This document shows, in pieces, positions 35,048-42,797 of a stretch of 64,000 nt of DNA (position 1 is its first letter; every line of letters begins with the position of its first letter). The position numbers and the translations under genes were made by a program. The notes below the pieces were generated by a model that saw only the letters and a program-made list of their open reading frames with translations, was not told where the DNA came from and made no database searches. Source of the stretch: Enhydrobacter aerosaccus (lineage in GTDB: Bacteria > Pseudomonadota > Alphaproteobacteria > Reyranellales > Reyranellaceae); NCBI GenBank assembly GCA_903832005.1, contig CAIKZO010000065.1:62001-126000 (forward strand), in the 5' to 3' direction.

Positions 35048-36032
35048 CGGATGTCTCCCGGAATTGTTCAGACACCGCATCGGCGACGCGCTTGGCCATC
35101 GCCGGGGCGAGCAAGAAACCATGACGGAACAGGCCGTTCACGAAATGGGTGCGCGAGCCGATGCGCCGCACCGACGGCAGGTTGTTGGTGAAGGCCGGCC
35201 GCAGATCCGCGTTGATCTCGAGGATCTCGGCCTCGGCGAATGCCGGATGAAGAGCGCAGGCCGCACTCAGCATCTCGATCGTCGAGCGCACGCTGGCGCC
35301 GGCGCGCGATTCGCTTTCGATCATGGTGGCGCCGATCATGAACACACCGCCGCCGCGCGGCACGATGTAGAGCGGGATGCGCGGATGAAGCACTCGCACC
35401 GGCCGCGACAGAGTGAGATCGCGCGAGCGTACGATCAGCATCTCGCCGCGCACGCCGCGCAGGTCCTTCAGCACATCGCGCGCGGCAAGGCCGCGGCAAT
35501 CGACGATCTGGCTGCGCCGATGGTTAGCAGGATGGAAGTCGACACCAAACCGGATCTGGATGCCACGGAACTTCAGCATGTCGGCCAGCGCCGGCAGCGC
35601 ACGGCGCGGATCGAGATGGGCTTCGTCGGGGAAGAACAGCGCCTTGCGGAAGCGGCCGGCAAGATCGGGCTCGAGGGCGCCGATGCGATCGCCGTCGACC
35701 CATTCATAATGCGAGGTCCGCTCGGCGAAGTGCGTCAGCTCCGGCAGGTCGCGTGTCGCCGCGACCACCAGGCTACCGCTCTGCACCGTGCCGATAAAGT
35801 TGCTCCTCCACCACGCGATCGACGCGGTACCCAACGTGGCCACGCTTTCGTCCGTCGAGGCGCGCTCGCACCACGGCGCCAGCATGCCGCCGGCCATCCA
35901 TGAGCAACTAGCGGCGCCCAACGCGCTGCCGCGGTCGACGACCTCGACCTTCAATCCGCGCTCAGCCAGCTCGAACGCGGCGGCAAGACCCGCGACGCCC
36001 GCACCGACGACAATGACGCTCGATCCGCTCAA
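35010..36032 (-). CDS. thiO: Glycine oxidase
   Basis: I choose the TTG at 36032 as start because GGGAG lies six bases upstream; ATG codons at 36059 and 36077 fall inside the TPP riboswitch and cannot be the intended start. The 340-residue FAD enzyme oxidises glycine to the imine used by ThiG. Motifs: VIVVGAGVAGLAAAFELAERG at residues 5-25, CSWMAGGMLAPW, IVDCRGLAARD and YIVPRGGGVFMIGATMIES. It is the first gene of the riboswitch-controlled operon thiO-thiS-thiG-thiE. Confidence 0.9.
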   Translation of the reverse strand: MSGSSVIVVGAGVAGLAAAFELAERGLKVEVVDRGSALGAASCSWMAGGMLAPWCERASTDESVATLGTASIAWWRSNFIGTVQSGSLVVAATRDLPELTHFAERTSHYEWVDGDRIGALEPDLAGRFRKALFFPDEAHLDPRRALPALADMLKFRGIQIRFGVDFHPANHRRSQIVDCRGLAARDVLKDLRGVRGEMLIVRSRDLTLSRPVRVLHPRIPLYIVPRGGGVFMIGATMIESESRAGASVRSTIEMLSAACALHPAFAEAEILEINADLRPAFTNNLPSVRRIGSRTHFVNGLFRHGFLLAPAMAKRVADAVSEQFRETSDADLRKRRSTRN

Positions 36033-36043
36033 CTGACACTCCC

Positions 36044-36142
36044 GTTCCTTCGCCGGCATGACCCGGATCAGGTTCAAAGGGTTCAGCCGTAACCGGCTGT
36101 CTCAGACCGATCTCCATATGGAGATCGGACACCCCTCGGACA
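36044..36142 (-). promoter_or_regulatory. TPP riboswitch (THI element)
   Basis: The minus strand carries the thi-box order GGGGTG (complement of 36130-36135), CTGAGA (36100-36105), then ACCCTTTGAACCTGATC (within 36066-36082) and the closing GCCGGCGAAGGAACGGGA. The thiO ribosome site GGGAG (36039-36043) sits at its 3' edge, so ligand binding should hide translation initiation of thiO. This is the standard control of thiamine synthesis. Confidence 0.95.
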
Positions 36143-36174
36143 TCGTCAAAAGAAACTGCCGCCGCGCCTTGCTG

Positions 36175-37089
36175 TCAAGCCGTGGCCAGATGCGCCGACT
36201 CGCCAAAGCCCTCACTGTCAGTCTGGTGAACCAGGGCCGTGAAATCCTGCATCAACGTGCGGGTCATCGGACCGACCTGGTAGCGGCAGTTGTCGATCGC
36301 GCCGACCGGCACGATCTCGGCCGCCGTGCCGCACAGGAAAACCTCGCTCGCGTCGGCGAGTTCCTCCGGCTGGATGGCGCGTTGGTCGACGGTCCAACCC
36401 CGCTTCTCGGCCATGCCGATCACGGCGCGGCGCGTGATGCCGTCGAGGAAGTTCTCGACCTTGGGCGTGACGAGCCTGTCGCCCATGGCCAGGAAGATGT
36501 TGGCGCCGGTCGATTCGGCCAGCCGCCCCTGCCAGTCGAGCATCAGCGCATCGTCGAAGCCCGCTTTCAGTGCACGGTCTTTTTCGATGCCGCAGATGAT
36601 GTAGAGGCCGGCCGCTTTCGAGCCGCCCGGCGCGACGTCGGGCGAGGGCCGGCGATACTTGGCCATGGTGACATTGATGCCCCCCGGCTTCACCTGCACC
36701 GACAGGCGGCCCTCCTGGGCCCACGGCGCGATCGCGAGATGCACCGTGGTGCCGATCGCCGACACGCCCATCACTTCCGAGCCGCGCCACGCGATCGGCC
36801 GGATGTAACCGGTCTGAAGATTGTTCGCTTTCACGACGGCGCGGGTGGCCTCCTCGATCTCCGTGCGCGTCCACGGCAGCTCGTACTCGAGCAGCCGTGC
36901 GGAGTTGATCAGGCGGGCGCTGTGAGCCGCCAAGCGGAAGACGCGACCATCGTAAATGCGCTCTCCTTCGAACACGGCCGAGCCGTAATGCAACGCATGC
37001 GTGAGGATGTGGGTCTGCACATCGCGCCAGGGGACGATTTTACCGTCGCACCAGATGAAACCATCGCGGTCCGCCATATTTCCAGACAT
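36175..37089 (-). CDS. ilvE: Branched-chain amino acid aminotransferase (IlvE-type, class IV)
   Basis: The product has 304 residues. It interconverts leucine, isoleucine or valine with their 2-oxo acids. Class IV features: LTHALHYGSAVFEGERIY, YIRPIAWRGSE, the PLP lysine Lys158 in GGSKAAGLYI, DALMLDWQGRLAESTGANIF and VFLCGTAAEIVPV. GGAGAGG precedes the ATG at 37089. The gene diverges from the MarR gene across a 190-base region that contains a perfect palindromic operator. A second, different aminotransferase lies just beyond the MarR-regulator-kinase operon. The ilvE name is by family; substrate range is not proven. Confidence 0.85.
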   Translation of the reverse strand: MSGNMADRDGFIWCDGKIVPWRDVQTHILTHALHYGSAVFEGERIYDGRVFRLAAHSARLINSARLLEYELPWTRTEIEEATRAVVKANNLQTGYIRPIAWRGSEVMGVSAIGTTVHLAIAPWAQEGRLSVQVKPGGINVTMAKYRRPSPDVAPGGSKAAGLYIICGIEKDRALKAGFDDALMLDWQGRLAESTGANIFLAMGDRLVTPKVENFLDGITRRAVIGMAEKRGWTVDQRAIQPEELADASEVFLCGTAAEIVPVGAIDNCRYQVGPMTRTLMQDFTALVHQTDSEGFGESAHLATA

Positions 37090-37160
37090 TACTACTACCT
37101 CTCCGTGGCGATTCTAAATCAGTCTTTTCAAACCTATAAAACGCAACATAAGAGATAAAT

Positions 37161-37179
37161 AGGTCAGTATTACTGACCT
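37161..37179. promoter_or_regulatory. Perfect 19 bp palindrome, probable MarR operator
   Basis: The sequence AGGTCAGTATTACTGACCT is a perfect inverted repeat around a single central base. It lies in the divergent region, 72 bases from the ilvE start and 101 bases from the MarR start, and touches a possible -35 box (TTGTCA, 37179-37184) for the MarR operon. MarR dimers bind such symmetric sites, so autoregulation and control of ilvE are inferred. Confidence 0.65.
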
Positions 37180-37208
37180 TGTCAAACAAGCGAACCTAAT
37201 CCTTACAT
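37179..37208 (+). promoter_or_regulatory. Possible promoter of the MarR-regulator-kinase operon
   Basis: TTGTCA at 37179-37184 and TTACAT at 37203-37208 are separated by 18 bases. The -35 box abuts the palindrome, so a bound repressor would block RNA polymerase. Support is only from sequence match. Confidence 0.35.
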
Positions 37209-37279
37209 GAGCGCTTGGCCCCGGCCGATGCCGGCGGCCTATACTTCGGCGTCGTCAGCCCCTAGATGGCGGAGCAGAA

Positions 37280-37780
37280 ATGATCGAGACCCGCCCCCCC
37301 GCCAATCCGCTGTTCTTGCGCGATGAGGAATTGCGCCAAGGCATAGAATTGATTTTCTACGCCTATCGCGATTTCACTTTCGAATCGGACCAGCAGCTCA
37401 AGCACTACAAACTGGGCCGCGCGCATCATCGCGCGCTCTACTTCATCGGCCGCCATCCCGGCCAGACGGTCGGCCACCTGCTGAGCATCCTCAAGGTCAC
37501 CAAGCAGTCGATCAGCCGCGTATTGAAGGACCTCCTGGAGCAGGAATACGTCGAGCAGAAGAGCGGCCCGCGCGACCGGCGCGAGCGCCGCCTGCACCTC
37601 ACGCCGCGCGGCGAGAAGCTCGAGCGCGAGCTGACCGATCGCCAGAGCCAGCGCTTCGCGCGCGCCTATCGCGAGACCGGCGCCGAGTCGGTCGAGGGCT
37701 TCCGCAAGGTGCTGCTCGGCCTGCTCGATCCCGCCGAAAGGGCCGAGGTCGACAAGCGGATCCGCAACGGCGGACGCTGA
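37280..37780 (+). CDS. MarR-family transcriptional regulator
   Basis: The product has 166 residues with a winged helix-turn-helix: HHRALYFIGRHPGQTVGHLLSILKVTKQSISRVLKDLLEQEYVEQ, then the wing GPRDRRERRLHLTPRGEKLE. It is the first gene of a three-gene operon with a response regulator and a histidine kinase (overlap TGATG at its stop). This order resembles the petP-petR regulatory pair of Rhodobacter, where a MarR-like protein and an OmpR-like regulator are neighbours. The ligand is unknown; the flanking aminotransferases hint at branched-chain amino acids or keto acids. Confidence 0.88.
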   Translation: MIETRPPANPLFLRDEELRQGIELIFYAYRDFTFESDQQLKHYKLGRAHHRALYFIGRHPGQTVGHLLSILKVTKQSISRVLKDLLEQEYVEQKSGPRDRRERRLHLTPRGEKLERELTDRQSQRFARAYRETGAESVEGFRKVLLGLLDPAERAEVDKRIRNGGR

Positions 37781-38493
37781 TGGACGCCGGCCCCGACAAA
37801 CCCCACATCCTGGTGGTCGACGACGACACGCGCCTGCGCGAATTGCTGAAAACCTTCCTGTCGCGCAACGGCTTCCGCGTCAGCACCGCCAAGCACGCCG
37901 CCGAGGCGCGCCAGCATCTCGAAGCGCTCGACTTCGACCTGATCGTGCTCGACGTGATGATGCCGGGCCAGACCGGCCTCGACTTCGCCACCGAGCTGCG
38001 CAAGACCAACGATGTGCCGATCCTGATGCTGACCGCGATGGGCGATCCCAAGGACCGCATCGCCGGCCTCGAGACCGGCGTCGACGACTATCTCGGCAAG
38101 CCGTTCGAGGCGCGCGAACTGCTGCTGCGCATCCAGAGCGTGCTGCGGCGTGGCCGTCCATCGGCGGCAGCGGTGGCGGAAACGCCGGCGGCGGCCGACG
38201 GCAAGGTCACCTTCGGTCCGTTCGAATTCGCCCTCGACCTCGGCGAGCTGACGCAGAAGGGCAAGCGCGTGGCGCTGACCGACGCCGAGATCGCGCTGCT
38301 GCGTGCGCTCGCCACCCAGCTCGGCCAGGTACTGGGCCGCGAGACGCTGTCCAAGAGCGTCGGCAGCGACGTCAACGAACGCGCGATCGACGTGCAGGTG
38401 ACGCGGCTTCGGCGCAAGATCGAGCCCGATCCGGGCTTCCCGCGCTATCTCCGCACGGTGCGCGGGCAGGGGTACAGGCTGGTGGACGCGTGA
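37780..38493 (+). CDS. OmpR-family response regulator
   Basis: The product has 237 residues. The receiver domain has VVDDD at residues 12-16, phospho-acceptor Asp58 in IVLDVMMPGQTG, LMLTAMG and the Lys in YLGKPFEARELLLR. The C-terminal winged helix has RVALTDAEIALLRALATQLG and ERAIDVQVTRLRRKIEPDPGF, a strong match to the OmpR DNA-binding domain, ending RGQGYRLVDA. It overlaps the MarR gene by one base and the kinase by four (GTGA), so the three proteins are made together. Confidence 0.93.
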   Translation: MDAGPDKPHILVVDDDTRLRELLKTFLSRNGFRVSTAKHAAEARQHLEALDFDLIVLDVMMPGQTGLDFATELRKTNDVPILMLTAMGDPKDRIAGLETGVDDYLGKPFEARELLLRIQSVLRRGRPSAAAVAETPAAADGKVTFGPFEFALDLGELTQKGKRVALTDAEIALLRALATQLGQVLGRETLSKSVGSDVNERAIDVQVTRLRRKIEPDPGFPRYLRTVRGQGYRLVDA

Positions 38494-39845
38494 AACTTTC
38501 GAGGGGCGGCGATCTTTTCGAGCGTGTTGCACGCTGGGCCGACCAGCATTCGCCGCAGACGCTGTTCGCGCGCGCGCTCATCATCCTGATCGTGCCGATG
38601 CTGCTGCTGCAGGCGTTGAGCGCCTGGTGGTTCTACAGCCAGCGCGGCGACAACGTGACCAACCGCCTGGCGCTGATCCTGGTGCGCGACCTGCGCACCC
38701 TGATCTCGCTGCGCGCCGACTTTCCCGACGACGAGCACAAGTCGTGGGTCGTCCGCCACGCGCGCGCCGACATGCTGGTCTTCGTCGCCTTCCACAAGGG
38801 CACGGTGCGCGCGTTCAAGGCACCGGAATATTTCGACATCGTCTCGCGCGAGGTCCAGGGCGCGCTCGATGCCGACTTGCGACGCCCCTACTACCTCGAC
38901 AACAACGTGGGCGGCGAACAGCTGCTGATCGAGATCCAGATCACCGACAGCGACGTGATGGAAGTGCTGGTGCCCTACGTCCGCCTGACCTTCGGCTCGA
39001 GCTTCGCCTACGTGCTGGCGCAGGTCGGCCTGGCGCTGGTGCTGTTCGGCCTGGCCATCTGGTTCATGCGCCGCGAACTGGTGCCGATCGAACATCTGGG
39101 CGTCGCGGCCGATGCGCTGGGCAAGGGCCGCGACGTCCCCGATTTCGCCTTCGCCGGCGGCACGCGCGAGGTCCGCAACGCCGCGACCGCCTTCCAGACC
39201 ATGAAGATCCGCCTCGGCCGCTCGCTGCAGCAGCGCACCGAGATGCTGGCGGGCGTCAGCCACGATTTGCGCACGCCGCTCACCCGCATGAAGCTTTCGC
39301 TGGCCCTGCTGGCCGAGTCGCCCGAGACGAAGGAGCTGGGCGACGACGTGCGCGACATGGAACGCATGATCGAGGGCTACCTTGCCTTTGCCCGCGGCGA
39401 AGGCGACGAGGAGCCGATACCGTCGGACCTGTCGGAGATCCTGCAGGATGTCGTCTCCGGCGCGCGGCGCGACAACGCCGACGTCGTCGTCGAGACCGAG
39501 GGCGACATGCATGTCGAACTGCGGCCGGTGGCGATGAAGCGCTGCCTCGCCAACCTCGTCAGCAACGCGCTGCGCCACGGCACGCAGGTTGAGCTGCGCG
39601 CGACGCGCGGCCGCACCTCGGTCGAGATCACCGTCGACGACAACGGTCCCGGCATCCCGCCCGACAAATACGAGGACGTCTTCCGGCCGTTCCTGCGGCT
39701 CGACGAATCGCGCAACGTCGACACCGGCGGCGTGGGCCTCGGCCTCACCATCGCGCGCGACGTGGCGCGCAGCCATGGCGGCGACGTGACGCTGGCCAGC
39801 GCACCGCTGGGCGGATTGCGCGTGGTCGTGCGGATTCCGATCTAG
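38490..39845 (+). CDS. Sensor histidine kinase (EnvZ-like)
   Basis: Starting with a GTG in the four-base overlap, the product has 451 residues. One membrane helix lies at about residues 27-48 (ALIILIVPMLLLQALSAWWFYS) and another near 168-192 (FAYVLAQVGLALVLFGLAIWF). The periplasmic part of about 120 residues is followed by HAMP, the HisKA motif GVSHDLRTPLTRMK with His258, and a HATPase domain with NLVSNALRHG, DDNGPGIPP and GVGLGLTIARDV. It is the partner of the regulator at 37780. The final domain shape and motif spacing match EnvZ. Confidence 0.93.
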   Translation: MKLSRGGDLFERVARWADQHSPQTLFARALIILIVPMLLLQALSAWWFYSQRGDNVTNRLALILVRDLRTLISLRADFPDDEHKSWVVRHARADMLVFVAFHKGTVRAFKAPEYFDIVSREVQGALDADLRRPYYLDNNVGGEQLLIEIQITDSDVMEVLVPYVRLTFGSSFAYVLAQVGLALVLFGLAIWFMRRELVPIEHLGVAADALGKGRDVPDFAFAGGTREVRNAATAFQTMKIRLGRSLQQRTEMLAGVSHDLRTPLTRMKLSLALLAESPETKELGDDVRDMERMIEGYLAFARGEGDEEPIPSDLSEILQDVVSGARRDNADVVVETEGDMHVELRPVAMKRCLANLVSNALRHGTQVELRATRGRTSVEITVDDNGPGIPPDKYEDVFRPFLRLDESRNVDTGGVGLGLTIARDVARSHGGDVTLASAPLGGLRVVVRIPI

Positions 39846-39908
39846 GCTTGCGACCGTAAACCCTGTGCTACAGTAATGTGCAAAATCGAGAGAGCGCCGA
39901 GAAAAGCA

Positions 39909-41000
39909 ATGTCAGACACATCCTTGAAATTCACCCATCACCAGCACCCCTCGCCCGTGCCGGCCGACAAGCGCGCCGCGTTGCTCGCCAACCCCGGCTT
40001 CGGCCGCGTGTTCAGCGACCACATGGTCACCATCCGCTACAACGACCAGAAGGGCTGGCACGACGCCAAGGTCGAACCGCGCGCGCCGATCCCGATGGAT
40101 CCGGCCGCCGCCGTGCTGCACTACGCGCAGGAAATCTTCGAGGGGCTGAAGGCCTACAAGACCGCCGACGGTGGCGCGACCTTGTTCCGGCCGCAGGAGA
40201 ACGCGCGCCGCTTCCAGCAGTCGGCCGAGCGGCTGGCCATGCCGAAGCTGCCGGAGAACCTCTTCCTCGAGGCGATCGACCATCTCGTCCAGATCGATCG
40301 CGACTGGATCCCCGACGGCGACGGCAGCCTCTACATCCGGCCCTTCATGTTCGCCAACGAGATCTTCCTCGGCGTGAAGCCCTCGTCGGACTACCTGTTC
40401 ATCGTCATCGCCTCGTCGGTCGGCGCCTACTTCAAGTCGGGCGCGGACGCCGCGGTCTCAGTGTGGGTGAGCCAGGACTACACGCGCGCCGCCCCCGGCG
40501 GCACGGGCGCCGCCAAATGCGGCGGCAACTACGCCGCCAGCCTGCTGGCCCAGGCTGAAGCCAGCAAGCACGGCTGCGACCAGGTCGTCTTCCTCGACGC
40601 TGCCGAGCGCAAGTGGATCGAGGAGCTGGGCGGCATGAACGTCTTCTTCGTGTTCAACGACGGCTCGATGACCACGCCGCCACTCGGCACGATCCTGCCC
40701 GGCATCACGCGCTCGTCGGTGCTGACCCTCGCCAAGGACAAGGGCATCGCGGTCCGCGAAGAGAAGTACTCGTTCGACCAATGGAAGGCCGATGCCAAGA
40801 GCGGCAAGCTGCGCGAGGCTTTCGCCTGCGGCACCGCTGCGGTGCTGACGCCGATCGGCACCGTCCGCGCCCCGGACGGCGAATTCGTGATCGGCAACGG
40901 CCAGTCGGGCGCCCGCACCGGCGAACTCAAGAAGGCCCTGGTCGACATCCAGCGCGGCAACGCCAACGATCCGCACAAGTGGATCCACCGCGTCTTCTAA
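39909..41000 (+). CDS. Branched-chain amino acid aminotransferase (larger BCAT subgroup)
   Basis: The ATG at 39909 gives 363 residues, about 60 more than the IlvE at 36175, matching the eukaryote-like BCAT subgroup. Signatures: VLHYAQEIFEGLKAYK, SLYIRPFMFANE, the PLP lysine Lys203 in GAAKCGGNYAASLLAQ, IEELGGMNVFFVF and AFACGTAAVLTPIGTV. It catalyses the last step of Leu/Ile/Val synthesis or the first step of their breakdown. It is 63 bases after the kinase gene and may be read from that operon or from its own promoter. A hairpin with a T-run ends it. Confidence 0.9.
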   Translation: MSDTSLKFTHHQHPSPVPADKRAALLANPGFGRVFSDHMVTIRYNDQKGWHDAKVEPRAPIPMDPAAAVLHYAQEIFEGLKAYKTADGGATLFRPQENARRFQQSAERLAMPKLPENLFLEAIDHLVQIDRDWIPDGDGSLYIRPFMFANEIFLGVKPSSDYLFIVIASSVGAYFKSGADAAVSVWVSQDYTRAAPGGTGAAKCGGNYAASLLAQAEASKHGCDQVVFLDAAERKWIEELGGMNVFFVFNDGSMTTPPLGTILPGITRSSVLTLAKDKGIAVREEKYSFDQWKADAKSGKLREAFACGTAAVLTPIGTVRAPDGEFVIGNGQSGARTGELKKALVDIQRGNANDPHKWIHRVF

Positions 41001-41002
41001 AG

Positions 41003-41027
41003 GCGGTTACCGCAAGGTAACGCTTTT
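41003..41027 (+). terminator. Terminator after the larger BCAT gene
   Basis: A stem of eight pairs with one bulged G closes a GCAA tetraloop (41003-41022) and is followed by TTTT. It lies two bases after the stop codon. It is short but has the normal terminator form. Confidence 0.6.
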
Positions 41028-41116
41028 AAAAGGCGGAATAAAAGGGCAGCCGCTGTGATGCGTGTGGCTGCACGCTTGGCTTTGATGCTTCCCGGACGAT
41101 CATTAGAGCGAGCGCA

Positions 41117-41141
41117 GAATATTGCACAATTCGCAATATTC
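41117..41141. repeat. 9 bp perfect inverted repeat in a convergent gap
   Basis: GAATATTGC at 41117-41125 and GCAATATTC at 41133-41141 are separated by seven bases. It is AT-rich against a GC-rich background and lies between the convergent BCAT and CsaA-like genes. It could be a weak terminator or a protein-binding site; no T-run follows. Confidence 0.5.
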
Positions 41142-41163
41142 GTCAACGCCGGCCGGCCGCGTC

Positions 41164-41502
41164 TTAAAAGAGCTTGCCGCCGTTGGGCACCGGCTTTGTC
41201 GGCGCGATCAACACGACCGCGCCGTCGGCATCGGGAACGCCCAACGTCAGCACTTCCGACATGAACTTGCCGATCTGGCGTGGCGGGAAATTGACCACCG
41301 CTGCGACCTGGCGGCCGACGAGTTCCTCGGGCGTGTAGTGCACGGTGATCTGCGCGGAGGATTTCTTCACGCCGATCTCGGGACCGAAATCGATCTCGAG
41401 TCGGAGCGCGGGCTTGCGTGCGCCCTCCAGCGGCTGGGCGGCACGGATGGTGCCGACACGGATGTCGACCTTCTCGAAGTCGGCGTAGACGATCTGGTTC
41501 AT
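41164..41502 (-). CDS. CsaA-like tRNA-binding domain protein
   Basis: The product has 112 residues and consists only of an OB-fold EMAP/tRNA-binding domain: FEKVDIRVGTIRAAQPLEG, PALRLEIDFG, SSAQITVHYTPEELVGRQVAAVVNFPPRQIG and FMSEVLTLGVPD. This is the CsaA family, described as a secretion-related chaperone or tRNA-binding protein. It follows the phasin gene on the minus strand after a terminator, so it probably has its own promoter in the 97-base gap. Confidence 0.88.
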   Translation of the reverse strand: MNQIVYADFEKVDIRVGTIRAAQPLEGARKPALRLEIDFGPEIGVKKSSAQITVHYTPEELVGRQVAAVVNFPPRQIGKFMSEVLTLGVPDADGAVVLIAPTKPVPNGGKLF

Positions 41503-41517
41503 GCGCCGACTATAGCC

Positions 41518-41553
41518 AAAAAGAAAAGGGGCTGCCCTTTCAGGCAGCCCCTT
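41518..41553 (-). terminator. Terminator of the phasin gene
   Basis: A perfect eleven-base stem (41543-41553 with 41526-41536) closes a six-base loop. On the minus strand it is followed by TTCTTTTTGGC. It lies 47 bases after the phasin stop and just before the CsaA-like gene. Confidence 0.85.
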
Positions 41554-41599
41554 CTCGCCAGCGGCGCGAAACGCGCCGGCCGGTCTTACTTCTTCGTTC

Positions 41600-42034
41600 T
41601 TACTTCTTCGCGATCGCGGCCTTGACCTCTTCGGTCAGCTCGGCAACGCGGGCGCTCAGCGTCTGGAAGGCATCGGTCGAGCTCTTGGTGTAGAGGTCGG
41701 CCAGCTCCTTGGAGTTCGCCACGGCGAGCTCGTAGCTCTTCTTGGCGAAGTCGATCTGCTTGGTGGCCTTCTCCTCGATGGTGGCAGCCGACATCACGTC
41801 GGAGCCGTGCTTGGAGAAGTCTTCCATGGCGGCGCGGAACATGTCGCCCTGGCGCTGCGCGATCGCCTTCATCGACTCGACGGCGGCGGTGCTGGCGGTC
41901 GTCATGGCGGCGAAGTTCTTGCGGCCGGTCTCGACCATCGACTCGACGTTCACGGTCGGGACCTTGAACTCACCGGCCATCTTGGTGAAATCGAAGTCGG
42001 CGAAGGGGTTCTTGAAAGCGGTGTTGGCGTACAT
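41600..42034 (-). CDS. Phasin family protein
   Basis: The product has 144 residues, entirely helical, with the Phasin_2 pattern: NPFADFDFTKMAGEFKVP, VESMVETGRKNFAAMTTAS, MKAIAQRQGDMFRAAMEDFSK and an Ala/Lys-rich tail AELTEEVKAAIAKK. Phasins coat polyhydroxyalkanoate granules and are abundant in PHB-storing cells. Three PhaR-like boxes stand upstream, which fits the normal release of phasin expression when granules form. Its last codons are followed by a small direct repeat of the terminal coding sequence (CTTACTTCTTCG twice at 41584-41611). Confidence 0.9.
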   Translation of the reverse strand: MYANTAFKNPFADFDFTKMAGEFKVPTVNVESMVETGRKNFAAMTTASTAAVESMKAIAQRQGDMFRAAMEDFSKHGSDVMSAATIEEKATKQIDFAKKSYELAVANSKELADLYTKSSTDAFQTLSARVAELTEEVKAAIAKK

Positions 42035-42096
42035 GGGGGCTCCTGAAGCTTGCTACTAAACGGGGTGCTGAAAACTCTCGCACCGCCCATCCATGT

Positions 42097-42170
42097 TGCG
42101 GTGCACAACGAGCCGCTAATTTAGGGATGCACCGCAGCAAGTCAAGGCTACTTTTGTGCATTGCACAAAA
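42097..42170 (-). promoter_or_regulatory. Three PhaR-like operator boxes upstream of the phasin gene
   Basis: Three 12-base elements fit TGC-R-N-Y-GCA-S-M-A, the form reported for PhaR of Bradyrhizobium: 42097-42108, 42128-42139 and 42157-42168. They are spaced by about 30 bases, close to three helical turns. The last lies inside a perfect 19-base palindrome, TTTTGTGCATTGCACAAAA (42152-42170). PhaR binding here would repress the phasin gene until granules sequester PhaR. Confidence 0.6.
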
Positions 42171-42173
42171 TAT

Positions 42174-42797
42174 TCACGCGGTGGGTGAGGCGAAACTCCG
42201 GCGCGGAGAATAAGCATATTTATCAATGGTTTGAGCCCAACGCTCAGCCGTCTTGAGCCGGCTGTCGAGGGCCGCCATGGTCTTGGAAAGGTCGCCCGTC
42301 TCGTCCTTCTCGAAGACTCGCGAGACCGCGGCGTAGATTGCGAACAGCCCGTTCTGACGGACCGCCCCGGTCAGCCCCTGGGCCGGCACCCCCGCCACCT
42401 CCAGCATCGCCGCCATCGACCGCATCAACGCCGGCCCCAAGACCAGGGCCATCAACGGGTCGCGCAAGCCCGCTCGGCGGATCGAGTTCAGGGCCGTGCG
42501 ATAGGGCTTCAGCGCATCGAAGCGGCGCATCAGCAGATCGAACAGCCGGTCGCGCACCGTCTCCTCGGGATCGAGCTCGGCTTGCGTCCCGGCCAGAACC
42601 TCGCCGTCGATCCGCGAGAGAAAGCCCGTCACCAGAGCAAGCTTGTCCGGATAGAGCCGGTAGAGCTCCGCCCGCCCCAGCCCGGTCGCCGCGCCTACGT
42701 CGCTCAAGGTCACGTCGCCGTAGCCGCGCTGGGCTACCAGCTCGAGAAACGTATCGAGCGCCTTCTGTCTCGGATCGTCTCGGGGATCGTCGCTCAT
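42174..42797 (-). CDS. TetR-family transcriptional regulator
   Basis: The ATG at 42797 overlaps the proC stop (ATGA) and gives 207 residues. The N-terminal helix-turn-helix is ALDTFLELVAQRGYGDVTLSDVGAATGLGRAELYRLYPDKLALV; the C-terminal domain is helical and unconserved, as in TetR ligand domains. It is the last gene of an enoyl-CoA hydratase-proC-TetR transcript. The same pairing of proC with a TetR gene occurs in other alphaproteobacteria, but the target and ligand are unknown. Confidence 0.85.
   Translation of the reverse strand: MSDDPRDDPRQKALDTFLELVAQRGYGDVTLSDVGAATGLGRAELYRLYPDKLALVTGFLSRIDGEVLAGTQAELDPEETVRDRLFDLLMRRFDALKPYRTALNSIRRAGLRDPLMALVLGPALMRSMAAMLEVAGVPAQGLTGAVRQNGLFAIYAAVSRVFEKDETGDLSKTMAALDSRLKTAERWAQTIDKYAYSPRRSFASPTA

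Noticed and set aside
36033..36077. ATG starts for thiO at 36059 and 36077
   Set aside because: They lie inside the TPP aptamer and lack a ribosome site; the TTG at 36032 fits better.
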